Origin: Luzula sylvatica
Taxonomy: Eukaryota > Streptophyta > Magnoliopsida > Poales > Juncaceae
Assembly: GCA_946800325.1 (NCBI GenBank)
Contig: OX326957.1
Coordinates: 18,945,591-19,009,590 of the forward strand
Length of the DNA stretch: 64,000 nt
Direction of reading: 5' to 3'
This document shows positions 22,058 to 33,071 of this stretch, piece after piece. The notes beneath the pieces are model-generated. The model worked only from the letters and a program-made list of their open reading frames with translations. It did no database searches and was not told the origin of the DNA. Both the position numbers and the translations under genes were made by a program. The first letter of the stretch is position 1. Each line of letters opens with the position of its first letter.

Positions 22058-22789
22058 CAGATCAGATGAAGCCCGGATGGTAGGCGAACACCATCCCAAT
22101 CATTTTTTACAAGCCAAATAATGAATGCATCTATTCTTATCAAAGAAGAGAATAGAAAGAAGATGTATCATTTTCTAGAATTCGAAACTTGTCACAATAT
22201 ATGAATTTTTGTGTTTTCATGCATAACCACAACTTCTCCAATATATGACATTTTGGTGTTTCACACTTAATCAGATAAAATTTTGTTGAAAATTGAAATT
22301 TTAGAGACTTTTATAGCAAGCAAGATTTATAACCTTATATTGTCTAGATTAAAGATGAAACCATATATACCGTGACAGTTCTTAAATACCAACAAACGAT
22401 AACAACAAATCATTATCCTTTCTTCGAGGCTTTTTGAGCCCTCCCTGGTTACAACCTGGTCCACATCCACGGTTCCTATTTTCATCTATAGCCACGGCAC
22501 ATGTCAAACCTTTCTTTCTTGTAGGCATGCAATTCGGAATTAGTTCTTGGACCCTTGTCCCACAACAGAGAAACAAAAATGAAAAAAATGAGCCTCAATT
22601 ATTGATGAATCACAATGAAACGAGAAAATGAAAATGAAAATAAATATTAAAATGGTATAAAAAGCTACTAATATACACTGACTAGCAATGAAACAAGAAA
22701 AACAATGAAAAAGAACTGGCTGGAAATTGAGTTCCATATTGTGTCTTCTTAACCTTCCTATTTTTGATATTTTCTATCAAAAAGACTTC
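22058..22789. other. Intergenic stretch downstream of the GRAS gene
   Basis: It holds the presumed 3' untranslated region of the minus-strand GRAS gene. A minus-strand cysteine-rich frame (22382-22576) has no ATG and is not supported. Confidence 0.45.
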
Positions 22790-24476
22790 TTATTCCGCTT
22801 CCTCTTCCTCTTGCCAATTAGGCTTCCATGCCGAGGCAGTCAACAAAGAGAGATCTTTCCAACCAAGCTTTAAGCATCCATTTTCCTCCATTAAAGTGTA
22901 TCCTTTCCAAGGAAACATTCCGAGCAATATGCCCGCTTGTGCAGCGGGACTTCCAGCCAGAGAAACTGGTTGGAATCCTGCGCGTCTTAATTCCTCGCCC
23001 CATCTTTCTACCTGTAAAAATACTTCATATCATATCTACAAAATACTATGAAATTGTCCTCAACATATTTACTTTTTCAAAAAGATCGGCATATTTCATT
23101 TTTTTGTGAAAAAGCCACCTTCACATCTCCTGTTCTTTTGGGACCATGAACCGCTAGTATGTTCCTTATCTCGGCTCCAAATAATTGCCTCTCTACGTCA
23201 TGCCGCTCCGAGCTATATGTCCCCGCACCATCTCCTAATGCATCAAATAAAGCCGAGTAATAATGCAACGCCTCCACAAATCGTCCCAAGAAGTCTTTTG
23301 ACTGGCCGAAATCTTGTTCGACGATGGTAATGAGTGTCGGTTTGAGAGATCTTAGTAGTTCCAGTGCCCTGGAATTTGATCCAGTAATGTCGTATAGGCA
23401 ATGATTCATCCAATGCACAATTGTTACCTAATACAAATTGACAACAAAAAATTTCTGTTATTTATCAGTATTAATTCAAAATAAAATCAGGAAAAATACG
23501 ATGGCATCTGTCTTATTTTTTCAAATAAATTAACACGCCGTTTCAATTCATTTATCAGGTGAGATTAATCCGATGCATCAGGACATAACTAACGGACCTC
23601 GTTTTCATACCGAGGAGCAAATACAGATAGATCCTTAAAATCCCCAATCTTGCCTTCAACAGGATTGAACTCAAATGGAATTCCTAACGTCCCTGCAAAA
23701 TCGGTAAGTCTGAGCCCAGTAGAATTGAGTAACTCAACCGATGCACCAAGTCCAGTTATCCTCACAGATTTCACCTTTCCAGGCCGAGAAGCCAGTATAT
23801 GAAACAAACCAGGCCATTGCAACCCTTGCATGATATCCAAATCGATCACGTGGACCCGGTCCGCGCCATCCACAGCTTGAAATATAGCTTGGTTCGCCGT
23901 GAAGTGCGAGAACTTGACAAGTGGCGACAAGGCATTGTATGACTGGAATGCATGAGAGAGCATTCTAGCCTGGTGTAATTTCACCGGCATTGGAGAGTAA
24001 GCACCGAGATAAGAACTTACGATACGAGATTGTAGTGCGTCTGAGAAATAAGCGGCTACTCTCTCCGGCGACGAACCGAACGGAGAGGACAGTTCGGAAA
24101 GTTCTGGAAGGACTTCGAGAGCTTCTGCGAGACGATCTGTTGAGATTGCTTCCGCACATTGGAGAAGAAGGTTTAATAAACGGAGACCGCGAGACTCGGC
24201 AAAAGATAAGGACTCGTCGTTCGACGAAAAATTATGTCGTTTGTTTTGAGTTTGGTTTAGCTCGTTCGATGAAGATATAGGGCGCTTTGAAGAGGAATCG
24301 TTGGTGGGGGTGAGAGGAGAATAAGAAAGGAGGCCCTGAATCATGATTATTGGTACTTTAGGGTTTGAATTTAAAAGAGCTTGAGCTTTTTGAAGAGGAA
24401 GGGATGAATAAAGGGGAGGAGTGACTAGCAGGATTTGTTGATTATGGAAAAGGGGAATGTAGGACACCGTTAACAT
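22790..24476 (-). CDS. SCL23: GRAS-domain transcription regulator, SCARECROW-LIKE 23 type
   Basis: Three exons, 24476-23598, 23427-23119 and 23011-22790, join in phase 0 into about 469 codons ending at a TAA. GRAS proteins are nuclear regulators; the SCARECROW/SCL23 branch works with SHORT-ROOT in endodermis and bundle-sheath patterning. Visible parts: leucine-rich region I starting [11 protein letters not shown] (~100-110), the VHIID box as V-H-V-I-D (~208-212) followed by M-Q-G-L-Q-W-P-G-L, leucine region II (~247-270), [14 protein letters not shown] (~344-357) and a SAW end with [12 protein letters not shown]. The short N-terminus and the F-D-A-L-G-D-G wording favour SCL23 over SCARECROW. 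A second in-frame ATG at codon 45 is an equally good start. The gene looks intact. Confidence 0.93.
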
Positions 24477-25293
24477 CAGTATACAGCCCCCGCCAATTTG
24501 TCAATTTGTTGGTGTTATTGTCATCCTCACTCCCCGTCCCTTTGTTTGCTCATTCACTTAGGGCCCGTGTTTAAGCGCTGGAAGGCGATTGATTGTCTCC
24601 ATTAGTGTTTGGTTAATGATTGCAACGATGATATGAACAAACAAAAAAATATGTTTCTTTATAAGTTTGAATAACACAAAACAAAATTATTTAAGATTTA
24701 ATGTGATTTATTAATTTTTTTACTTCATGGTCTTAGAATATTTATTGTATTTATTTAAAGGGTCATATATTTAACATCACCACACTCTCGATTTTCAAAT
24801 ATGTTAATCCAAATTCTAATTCGTCCAATTCATTAATCATAATTTTAATTAATTAAAAGATAATTAGATTAACTGAATTAATGATGTCGTCGAGGATAAA
24901 ATTGAGGATGTGACGTATTTAAATTAGATATGTTTGTTTTCTCTATTTGTGTTTTGTTTTGGAAAAAAAAATAATTGGATCAAAACAAGAGATATGATCC
25001 GACCCAACATGGTGCCTGCAAATCGGGTTAAGATTCCTTTGGCATTTTAGGACTTGTCATGTCACAATTCCTTTTTCTCTTTTATTTGTCAATTTTATAT
25101 TTTGTCACGTAGGCGATGGATTTTGGTGTTTTGTTGATAATTTCATGCCACTTGTCCATGATAGCAATGGAATAATTGTGAAGCTAAATGTAGCTGAGGT
25201 ATCCTGGTAAAATAGAAATTATAATCTTATCAATAAATTGCTCAAATACTTGGAAATAAGTTATATCTAATTTTATTATGCCCCCTCTCTGTA
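24477..25293. other. Upstream region of the GRAS gene
   Basis: This holds the promoter side of the minus-strand SCL23-type gene. It is AT-rich, with a GGGCCCGTGTTT word near 24561 that resembles a MITE end, but no partner end was found. No gene was recognised. Confidence 0.4.
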
Positions 25294-25475
25294 TCTTTCT
25301 ATATATCTATTAATAAATATAATGCTGAACAATTTCCTGCCCCAGCATTCAGCCACGTCGCCGTTACTGTTCATCCATACTGGTCATAAATAATGTGCAT
25401 AATTACTGTTTATAAAACTGTTACTGTTCATAAAACTGTTACTGTTCATGAATACTTTTTTTTTTTTTTTTTTGG

Positions 25476-27438
25476 AAATTTCAGCAAATATAGGGGCTTT
25501 TTAAGATTTTTCTATGTTATAACAATTTCAGTTTTTTTAAATGTAAGGGCTTTTTAAATATTTCTCATGCGATATCATTATTTTAAGATTATTATAGGGG
25601 TATATATGGTAATATCAGATTTTGTAAGGTTATACATGATAATTTCAGATTTTTTAAATATTTCTCATATTGTATCATTAATTGAGAATTTTTTATAAGG
25701 ATAAATATGATAATTTATGTTTTTTTCAGAGGTATGCATGCTAATTTTTTATTTTTTCAAATACAGTTTTTATTTTATTCCACATATTACATCATTAATT
25801 TGAGATTTGTATAGGGATATATATGATAATTACTATTTTTGTAGGGGGATACATCATAGTTTCAGATTTTTTAAAACATAGAAGTTTTTTGTGATAGTTC
25901 TCAACTTCTCATATTATATCATTAATTTCCGATTTATATTAGGATACATATATGATAATTTCAGTTTTTTGATACATGTTAATTATATATATTTTTCAAT
26001 TTTTTTTTTTAATATTTCTCATATGATATCATTACTTTCATATTTTTATAGGGTTATATATGATAATTTCAGATTTTTGTAGGGGTGTTCATTCAAATTT
26101 TAGGTTTTTTTTAAATATAGACTTTTTATATTTGTCAAATTATATCATTACTTTCATATATTTATACGGGTATATAAGTTTCATATTTACTAGGGATATA
26201 TGTGATAATTTCATTTTTTTTAAAAGACAAGGTTTTTTTGAAATATTTGTCATATTATATTATTTTTTGTAGATTTTAATGATAATTATAATTTCATAAG
26301 TAAACCAGATTCGGAAAAACGTTGGGACTTTGCTATATTTCGGGAAATCGAAAAGAGAGAAAGAAATTCGGGACCTTTGCAGGGCCAGGGTAATATGGTA
26401 ATTTTATTCTGACTCGAGACCATGATTTTGGTTATGATTGGTTTTTTTGTTGTTGTTGTTGTTGTTGTAAATTTCAGTAAATATAGGGGCTTTTTAAGAT
26501 TTTTCTATGTAATAACAATTTCAGTTTTTTAAATGTAAGGGCTTTTTAAATATTTCTCATGCGATATCATTATTTTAAGATTATTATAGGGGTATATATG
26601 GTAATATCAGATTTTGTAAGGTTATACATGATAATTTCAGATATTTTAAATATTTCTCATATTGTATCATTAATTCAGAATTTTTTATAAGGGTAAATAT
26701 GACAATTTATGTTTTTTCCAGAGGTATGCATGCTAATTTTTTATTTTTTCAAATACAGTTTTTATTTTATTCCACATATTACATCATTAATTTGAGATTT
26801 GTATAGGGATTTATATGATAATTAATATTTTTGTAGGGGGATACATCATAGTTTCAGATTTTTTAAAACATAGAATCTTTTTGTGATAGTTCTCAACTTC
26901 TCATATTATATCATTAATTTCCGATTTATATTAGGATACATATATGATAATTTCAGTTCTTTGATACATGTTAATTATATATATTTTTTAATTTTTTAAT
27001 TTTTTAATATTTTTCATATGATATCATTACTTTCATATTTTTATAGGGTTATATATGATAATTTCAGATTTTTGTAGGGGTATTCATTCAAATTTTAGGT
27101 TTTTTTTTAAATATAGACTTTTTATATTTGTTAAATTATATCATTACTTTCATATATTTATACGGGTATATAAGTTTCATATTTACTAGGGATATATGTG
27201 ATAATTTCTTTTTTTTAAAAGACAGGGTTTTTTTGAAATATTTGTCGTATTATATTATTTTTTGTAGATTTTAATGATAATTATAATTTCATAAGTAAAC
27301 CAGATTCGGAAAAACGTTGGGACTTTGCTATATTTCGGGAAATCGAAATGAGAGACAGAAATTCGGGACCTTTGCAGGGCCAGGGTAATATGGTAATTTT
27401 ATTCTGACTCGAGACCATGATTTTGGTTATGATTGGTG
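25476..27438. repeat. ~965-bp direct duplication inside the Helitron
   Basis: Copy A (25476-26440) and copy B (26469-27438) both start AAATTTCAG and end GGTTATGATTGG, and differ by scattered single bases. A short GTT/TTG run (26445-26467) separates them. Each copy itself consists of loose ~120-bp AT-rich units with words like TATATGATAATTTCAG. Confidence 0.88.
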
Positions 27439-27458
27439 CAACCGAAACGAGTTCGTTC

Positions 27459-27885
27459 AGGCAGAATGGAATGGCTTTGAGTGCGAGGGAGATGGAGAGC
27501 AAAATTAAACCCACAAGGCTACATAAAAATGTCCACGATACTCAGTCGCATTCCGCGAGGGGTATTTTTGTCATTTACAATATTTTGATTCTAAATGTGG
27601 ATATAATTTCTTTCGTGTTTTAGGCAGAATGGAATGGTTTTTGAGTGCGAGGAGGTGGAGATCAGTATTATACCCGGAAGACTACTTCAAAATGGCCACA
27701 ATACTCAACCACATTCATTGAGGGGTAATTTCGTCATTTCCAATATTTTAATTATGACCGTTGATAATTTCTTTCATGTTTTAGGCATAACTTTTATTGC
27801 GAAGAGATGGAGAGCAGCATTTAATCCAGAAGCTACATTGAAATGGCCGAGATACTCAATTGCGATTTGTATTCATCGGATCTAA
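27459..27885. repeat. Three ~162-bp tandem units inside the Helitron
   Basis: Units start near 27459, 27622 and 27783, with shared words GGCAGAATGGAATGG, GATGGAGA, and GGGGTA(A/T)TTTCGTCATTT. They diverge progressively. Frames through them are not conserved as protein. Confidence 0.75.
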
Positions 27886-28274
27886 ATATTCCGCGACAAC
27901 TCAATTTTCACAAGAAACTACACTCAATTACAACATCACGTAAAGAAATATAATGTATCAGATACAACATAAAAAAAATGAAGTTAAAAAAATAATTACA
28001 CAACACAAAAAATAATCGTTATTAACTCGAGAACTCCCGCGCAATTTGCGCGGGACAAAAGCTAGTATATATTAATATATACGCCTAATCTTTACAATGA
28101 GCCGATATTCAAGAAGTATTTTTTTTTGCAAATATAAGGATTTATTGGAAGAAAAATTACTCAGTGCTCCATTCCATACAGTTTCACTCTGGGTCCTGTT
28201 TTGGAGGCAAGTCCGATTTCACATTTTCATGTATCCCAAACATAGTTTGAAAATAGACCCCTATATACAATTAA

Positions 28275-28879
28275 GGGGGCTTTTGGATATATGTAGTAGG
28301 CATTGCACAAGTAGATATACCTGCTGTTGTTGAGGTTCCCGTAATTACAATTCAAGAGCCCTTTTTAAAAGCTTAACAAGAAATATCTGATTTGAAAAGC
28401 TTAACAAGAAACAAAATCCAACTTATTACAAAAATACATGAACTAAATACCTGAAAGAGGGATGGAGGACAGCAAGGTTTTTGCAGAGGTTAATTGGACC
28501 TAATTGATGAAGAAGAAGGGGGGTTTCTATGAAAATCGGAAGAGATTTTTAGATAAAAACAAGAATAAAGAAAACATACAAATTTGAGAGAAAGAGAGAA
28601 TAGAGACAGGAAGTTACTCACGTTAAAGAACGTAGCTATCAGATTAGATGAGAAGAAAATGGCGGTTAGGACATTTCCGTTTCTCCCGCCAGAGAGTTGT
28701 AAAAGCAGGTGATGAGAAACCGGCAGTAACGAGCAAAGTTAGAATTCCTGCAGTTAGATGCCTAGGGAATAGAGAACTGCAGGGATTAGAGTGAATGCAG
28801 AGGTCCAAACAAAAGGATTAGCCCGATTACGGCAAATGATATTACTAACTGTCATTATTGCAGCATACCAAACGGCCCC
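28275..28879. mobile_element. PIF/Harbinger-type (Tourist-like) MITE, 605 bp
   Basis: The ends GGGGGCTTTTGG and CCAAACGGCCCC are imperfect inverted repeats. The 3-bp duplication TAA lies on each side (28272-28274 and 28880-28882), the pattern of Harbinger elements. The interior is non-coding. Confidence 0.75.
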
Positions 28880-28899
28880 TAAATGTTAACTTATTTTGT

Positions 28900-29025
28900 T
28901 ACAATTGATTATGTGATTTATTGGTTGAGGTTCTAAAATTTTTCCAATAATTTCAAGATTCAAATCTCGCATATACCAATTTTTGTTCACATATTCTCAT
29001 TCTATTTTGAAAAAAAAAAAATCTA
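28900..29025 (+). mobile_element. Decayed tRNA-type SINE
   Basis: A B-box-like GATTCAAATCTC lies at about 28957, a possible A-box TATTGGTTGAGG at 28919, and an A run at 29010-29021. It faces a relative in the opposite orientation immediately to the right. No clear target duplication was found. Confidence 0.5.
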
Positions 29026-29097
29026 AAATTATAGATTGTGAGATTTGAATCTATGACTTCTGACAAGTTATACAACTATTTTACCAATGAACCATAC
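29022..29097 (-). mobile_element. Second SINE-like relic, opposite strand
   Basis: Read on the minus strand, TGGTTCATTGGTAAAAT resembles an A box and AGATTCAAATCTC a B box. With the plus-strand relic it forms a tail-to-tail pair around the A run. Assignment rests on promoter-box resemblance only. Confidence 0.45.
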
Positions 29098-29099
29098 AT

Positions 29100-29549
29100 T
29101 TTTGATGATATTTAAACGTTTTATCGTAATTATATTTATTTTTAACATAATAAATCATGTTTTTCGAAAAATTTGGACCCCCAAAATATTTGGACTCGAA
29201 ACCTGAAGCTCTTGGACCTATAATGGAGAACAGACATGTTTGGAGGTTTCAATAGCACTGCAAATAGTATTTACTCTCTTCTTCTCTGGTATGCTTTGGA
29301 TATTTCAATAGCACTACAAGTAGTATTTACTACTCAGCAATCAATTAAATAAATAGCAAGAGAGCTTGCGCTAGAGATTATTAAGCTCTTCGCAATTATT
29401 CAAAAGAAAAAAGCAGCACAAGAACAAGAATATAGCTTGTAATAGAAAAAATAATTATCTAAAACATATTATTGTAATCAACTAACTAACTTCGATATAA
29501 CGTCATTATAACACACAATAGCTGAAATTACATGTAAATCACACTCGAA
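29100..29549. other. Spacer before the satellite array
   Basis: AT-rich, with a short direct duplication of CAATAGCACT(A/G)CAA(G/A)TAGTATTTACT at about 29249 and 29307. No gene was recognised. Confidence 0.45.
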
Positions 29550-30771
29550 ATATGATAACTGATTTCGTTTGTCGGTGTTGTACTTCAATTTTTGCATATT
29601 AAGAAATTTATGAAACAATAGAAATTTTTCTGTGTTAGTTTTCTATTACGAAGTATTTTGATGACAATTTGAAAATTGAATATTTTTCTCGTGTTACACT
29701 TCAATTTTGACATTTTTAGAAAATAGAATAATTGATTTGTTTTGAATGTGTTATACTTCACTTTTTGTATTTTTATTTTTTTTTAAAAATACAAATTTGT
29801 ATGTGTTAGTATTCTATTACGGAGTATTTTGAGGACAACATAAAACTTGAGTATTTTGTTCGTATTACACTTGAATTTTAGATTTTTTTAGAAAATAGGA
29901 TAATTGATTTGTTTTGAAGATGTTTGATTTCACTTTTAGCATTTTTTAGAAATTTTTGAAAAAATAGAAATTTGTGTATGTTATCTTATATTTCAGAGTA
30001 TTTTGAAGACAACATGAAATTGAGTATTTTGCTCGTATTACACTTCAGTTTTGATATTTTTTTGAAAATACGATAATTGATTTGTTTTGAAGGTATTAAG
30101 ACTTCACTTTTTGAATTTTTAAGATATTTTGAAAAATAAAAATTTGTTTGTGTTAGTCTTCTGTTGTAGAGTATTTCGAGGACAACTTGAAAATTGAGTA
30201 TTTTTTCATGTTACACATCAATTTCGACATTGTTTAGAAAATAGGATAATTTATTTGTTTTGAAGGTGTTAGACTTTACTTTTTTTCATTTTGAATTTTT
30301 TTTTGAAAAAATAGAAAATTGTGTTTGTTAGTCTTCTATTATGAAGTATTTATAGAACAATAAGAAAATTGAGTATTTTGCCCGTGTTATAATTAAATTT
30401 TGACATTTTTTAGAAATATGTTAACTGATTTTGTTTGTAGGTGTTAGGCTTCACTTTATCCATTTTTAAGAAATTTTTGCAAAAATAAATTTGTGTGTGT
30501 TTGTCTTCTATTACAGAGTATTTTGACAACAACAAAAAAATTATATATTTTTCTCGCGTTACAATTCAGTTTTGACATTTTTGAGAAAATAGGACAATTG
30601 GTTTGTTTTGAATGTGTTATACTTCACTTTTTTCATTTTTAACATTTTTTTGGAAAAATACAAATTTGTTTGTGTTAGTCTTCTATTGCGGAGTATTTCG
30701 AGGACAACATGAAAATTGAGTTTTTTTTCTCGTGTTACACTTCAATTTTGACATTGTTTTGAAAACAGGAT
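29550..30771. repeat. Satellite array, left block (175-180 bp units)
   Basis: Diverged units share the words TGTGTTAGTCTTCTATT, GGAGTATTTTGAGGACAACATGAAAATT, GTGTTACACTTCAATTTTGACATT and GATAATTGATTTGTTTTGAA. The array is split at 30772 by an LTR-type insertion and resumes at 33072. Confidence 0.92.
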
Positions 30772-33071
30772 TGATAACACGTAAAATAGGTCGTTAAAAT
30801 GTGTAATTTCAATTTCACGAGTTAATCAAAACAATTTATAACAAATACTAATCATAGAGATAAGCATAGGTTCGTTCCAAGGAAATTTTGCGTATAATAG
30901 AAATTGCAATTCAAGAATTATTTCTATTGGTCCAGAGACTATACTATTTTTGTCACAATCAAGATCTAAACTTCACAAAGCTCTGTTCAAATTTTTACTT
31001 TCACACACACAATTTTCAAATTTATGCAGTTTATTGATCACGAGGGTATTTTAGGCATTAAATATTTTTCACAAAATTAAAGATCACAAATCAAGATCTC
31101 AAATTTGGCACAAAGATTCACAATTTGATACTGAGAGAGTGAACAGAAGAATTTCACAGTTTTGAGTTTTCAGTAAAAAGTAATGACCTAATTACAAATA
31201 GGGCCCTGAAAAATCACAGAAAAGTCTAGAAAGTTTTTAGGTCTAAATAGCCGTTTTCAACAAATCATATCAAATCGAAAATCAATACAAAAATGTTCAA
31301 TCAAATTCCTAATTGTAGTTTGAATCTAGATCTACAAGCACATGTAAGAATTGTATTTTTAACAGATTTACAAGTTCATGAATAATCAGGGACAAAAAGG
31401 TCCAGAACTGAATTTTTACTAAAATTACAGATTAGTCCTTAACAAGCTGATTTCGTAAAATCCATATCAAATAAGAAATTGCAGAGAATTGATTGATTCA
31501 AAATGTTTATTAAACTAGAGATTCAGATCTAAACAGTGATATCAAGAAAAGAGTATTTTCAACAATTTAAATCACTCAAACAGATCCAACAAAACAGCAC
31601 CATAATCTGAGTATTTCACAAGGTAAAAATAGAAAGAATGCAAGAAAAATTCCACAAAAATTCCTCAAACTATGTTTCACAGTATATAACAAGTTCACAA
31701 AGAGATTTCAAGAATATCTACTTAATTCCTAATGAAAGTCCTAAACTAGAGAAAGAAATACCGAAAATGGAAAATTCGAGTCCAAGATCCCGTCTTGGCG
31801 ATGTTCTCGAGCCTTCACGCCTTGAGAGGAGGTGAGAGGACGAGAAGAACAATTTCGTATCCGATGCGGAGAAGGTGGAGAGAGGAAAAGCTCCTCGGAA
31901 CGGCCTCGGAAACCGTGCTAAGACACGATTTCTTTGGCGAAAATGGCTCGACGACGAGCAAGACGGAGCTTCGAAGCTCTAACAATGGAGTGGGAAGAGG
32001 CTAATACCTTACCTTCCCCCAAGAATGGAAGGGTTGACCAATGAGGACCAATGGTCAGTGAAAAAATGGGATTTGGTTCTCTTTAATAGGAAATGGAGAT
32101 TGCTAACAGACAAGATTCGAGTTGAAACTTGCATGATCAGGTAGAGCAAGTTGTAAAGAATCCAACGGTTCAAACCTCATCAAAATCGGTTAAGGGATGA
32201 GAGAGAAAACTCGAAAATACCCTTGAAGATATTCTTCCAAGATTCAGAATAATTCTTCTTAAAATCATCCGAAATTCCATAAATTGAAGTGTTCATCTCC
32301 ATTGGGAATTGAAATGGACAGATATGGGCCAGATTTTGTTCTTTAATTCCTTGTTGGGCTGTGAAATGGAGAGGTCCAGGAAAAGATGGATTCGAGAGGA
32401 GTTGTAGGGCTGTTGGAGCCAAAAGAGTTTGTTCAAACAAACTTCTGATTTTCTGTGTACATTACCGTGCGGCAGATCGTACAACTTCAGTAGAAAGAGA
32501 GAGGAAATGAGCACACAACGCAGTCCACACGATTCACTTTCCACAGAATATCCTGGAGATAACAAACGTTGACTGGTCAGTGGCACGGGATTTGCTGTGG
32601 GCAAATTGCGTGTAGGCTCCGTGTGGCAGGTCAAACAAGAAGAGAGAGGTTTGAACCCGCTGTAGGGGCTGTAGAGAGTTTAATGTGGTTGCAGAGGATC
32701 TGAGAGGTTAAATCACGCTGGGGTATTTACTGCCTTTGCTGAAACGAGTCAGTTTTGACCCATGTTCGTCCATTCATGTAACGGGTCACGTCCTTTGACC
32801 CGTTTGAAGTAAAAGCTTGATTTCTCTCTCATGCTTCCATCAAATATCATCATATGATATATCAAATCGATCGGCACGACGAGACCGATCCATCTACAGT
32901 CCTGGTTTTGCCAGATTTTGCACTTTTCACCTGAAATTAACACAAAACACATATTAAAGTATTTAATCTCAATAAATTGGAATTATGAATATTTGGTATA
33001 CTTTAAGCATATTGAAGTGTTTAAATTCTATATTTTGCGCACGTAAAAAGTGATGAAAAATCCCCTTATCA
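30772..33071. mobile_element. LTR-type insertion of 2.3 kb, probable solo LTR
   Basis: The block starts TGATAACACG and ends CCCTTATCA, so it has the TG..CA ends of an LTR. The 5-bp duplication AGGAT lies at 30767-30771 and 33072-33076, and removing the block restores a satellite unit (..ACAGGATAATTG..). I found no internal direct repeat, primer site or pol, so a solo long LTR left by recombination is the simplest reading. A GC-richer part lies at 31780-32020. Confidence 0.75.

Larger units (their letters stand above)
25294..28065 (+). mobile_element. Non-autonomous Helitron, about 2.8 kb
   Basis: The right end has the Helitron signature: a hairpin CCCGCGC-AATTT-GCGCGGG (28036-28054), then ACAAAAG and CTAG at 28062-28065, followed by host T. 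The left end is TCTTTCTATATATC preceded by host A (25293), fitting insertion between A and T without duplication. Near the left end lie several TACTGTTCA-type words (25367-25450) and a T run. The interior has a ~965-bp tandem duplication and three ~162-bp units. No RepHel gene is present. The right end is firm; the left end is less certain. Confidence 0.82.

Noticed and set aside
22382..22576. Minus-strand cysteine-rich frame that could be a small secreted peptide
   Set aside because: No ATG in frame, no signal peptide, no known cysteine pattern; probably the 3' region of the GRAS gene.
24555..24640. GGGCCCGTGTTT word as a possible MITE end upstream of the GRAS gene
   Set aside because: No matching inverted end or target duplication found.
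31638..32952. Frames of 65-113 codons between satellite blocks
   Set aside because: They fall within the 2.3-kb LTR-type insertion, have no recognisable domain and overlap on both strands.
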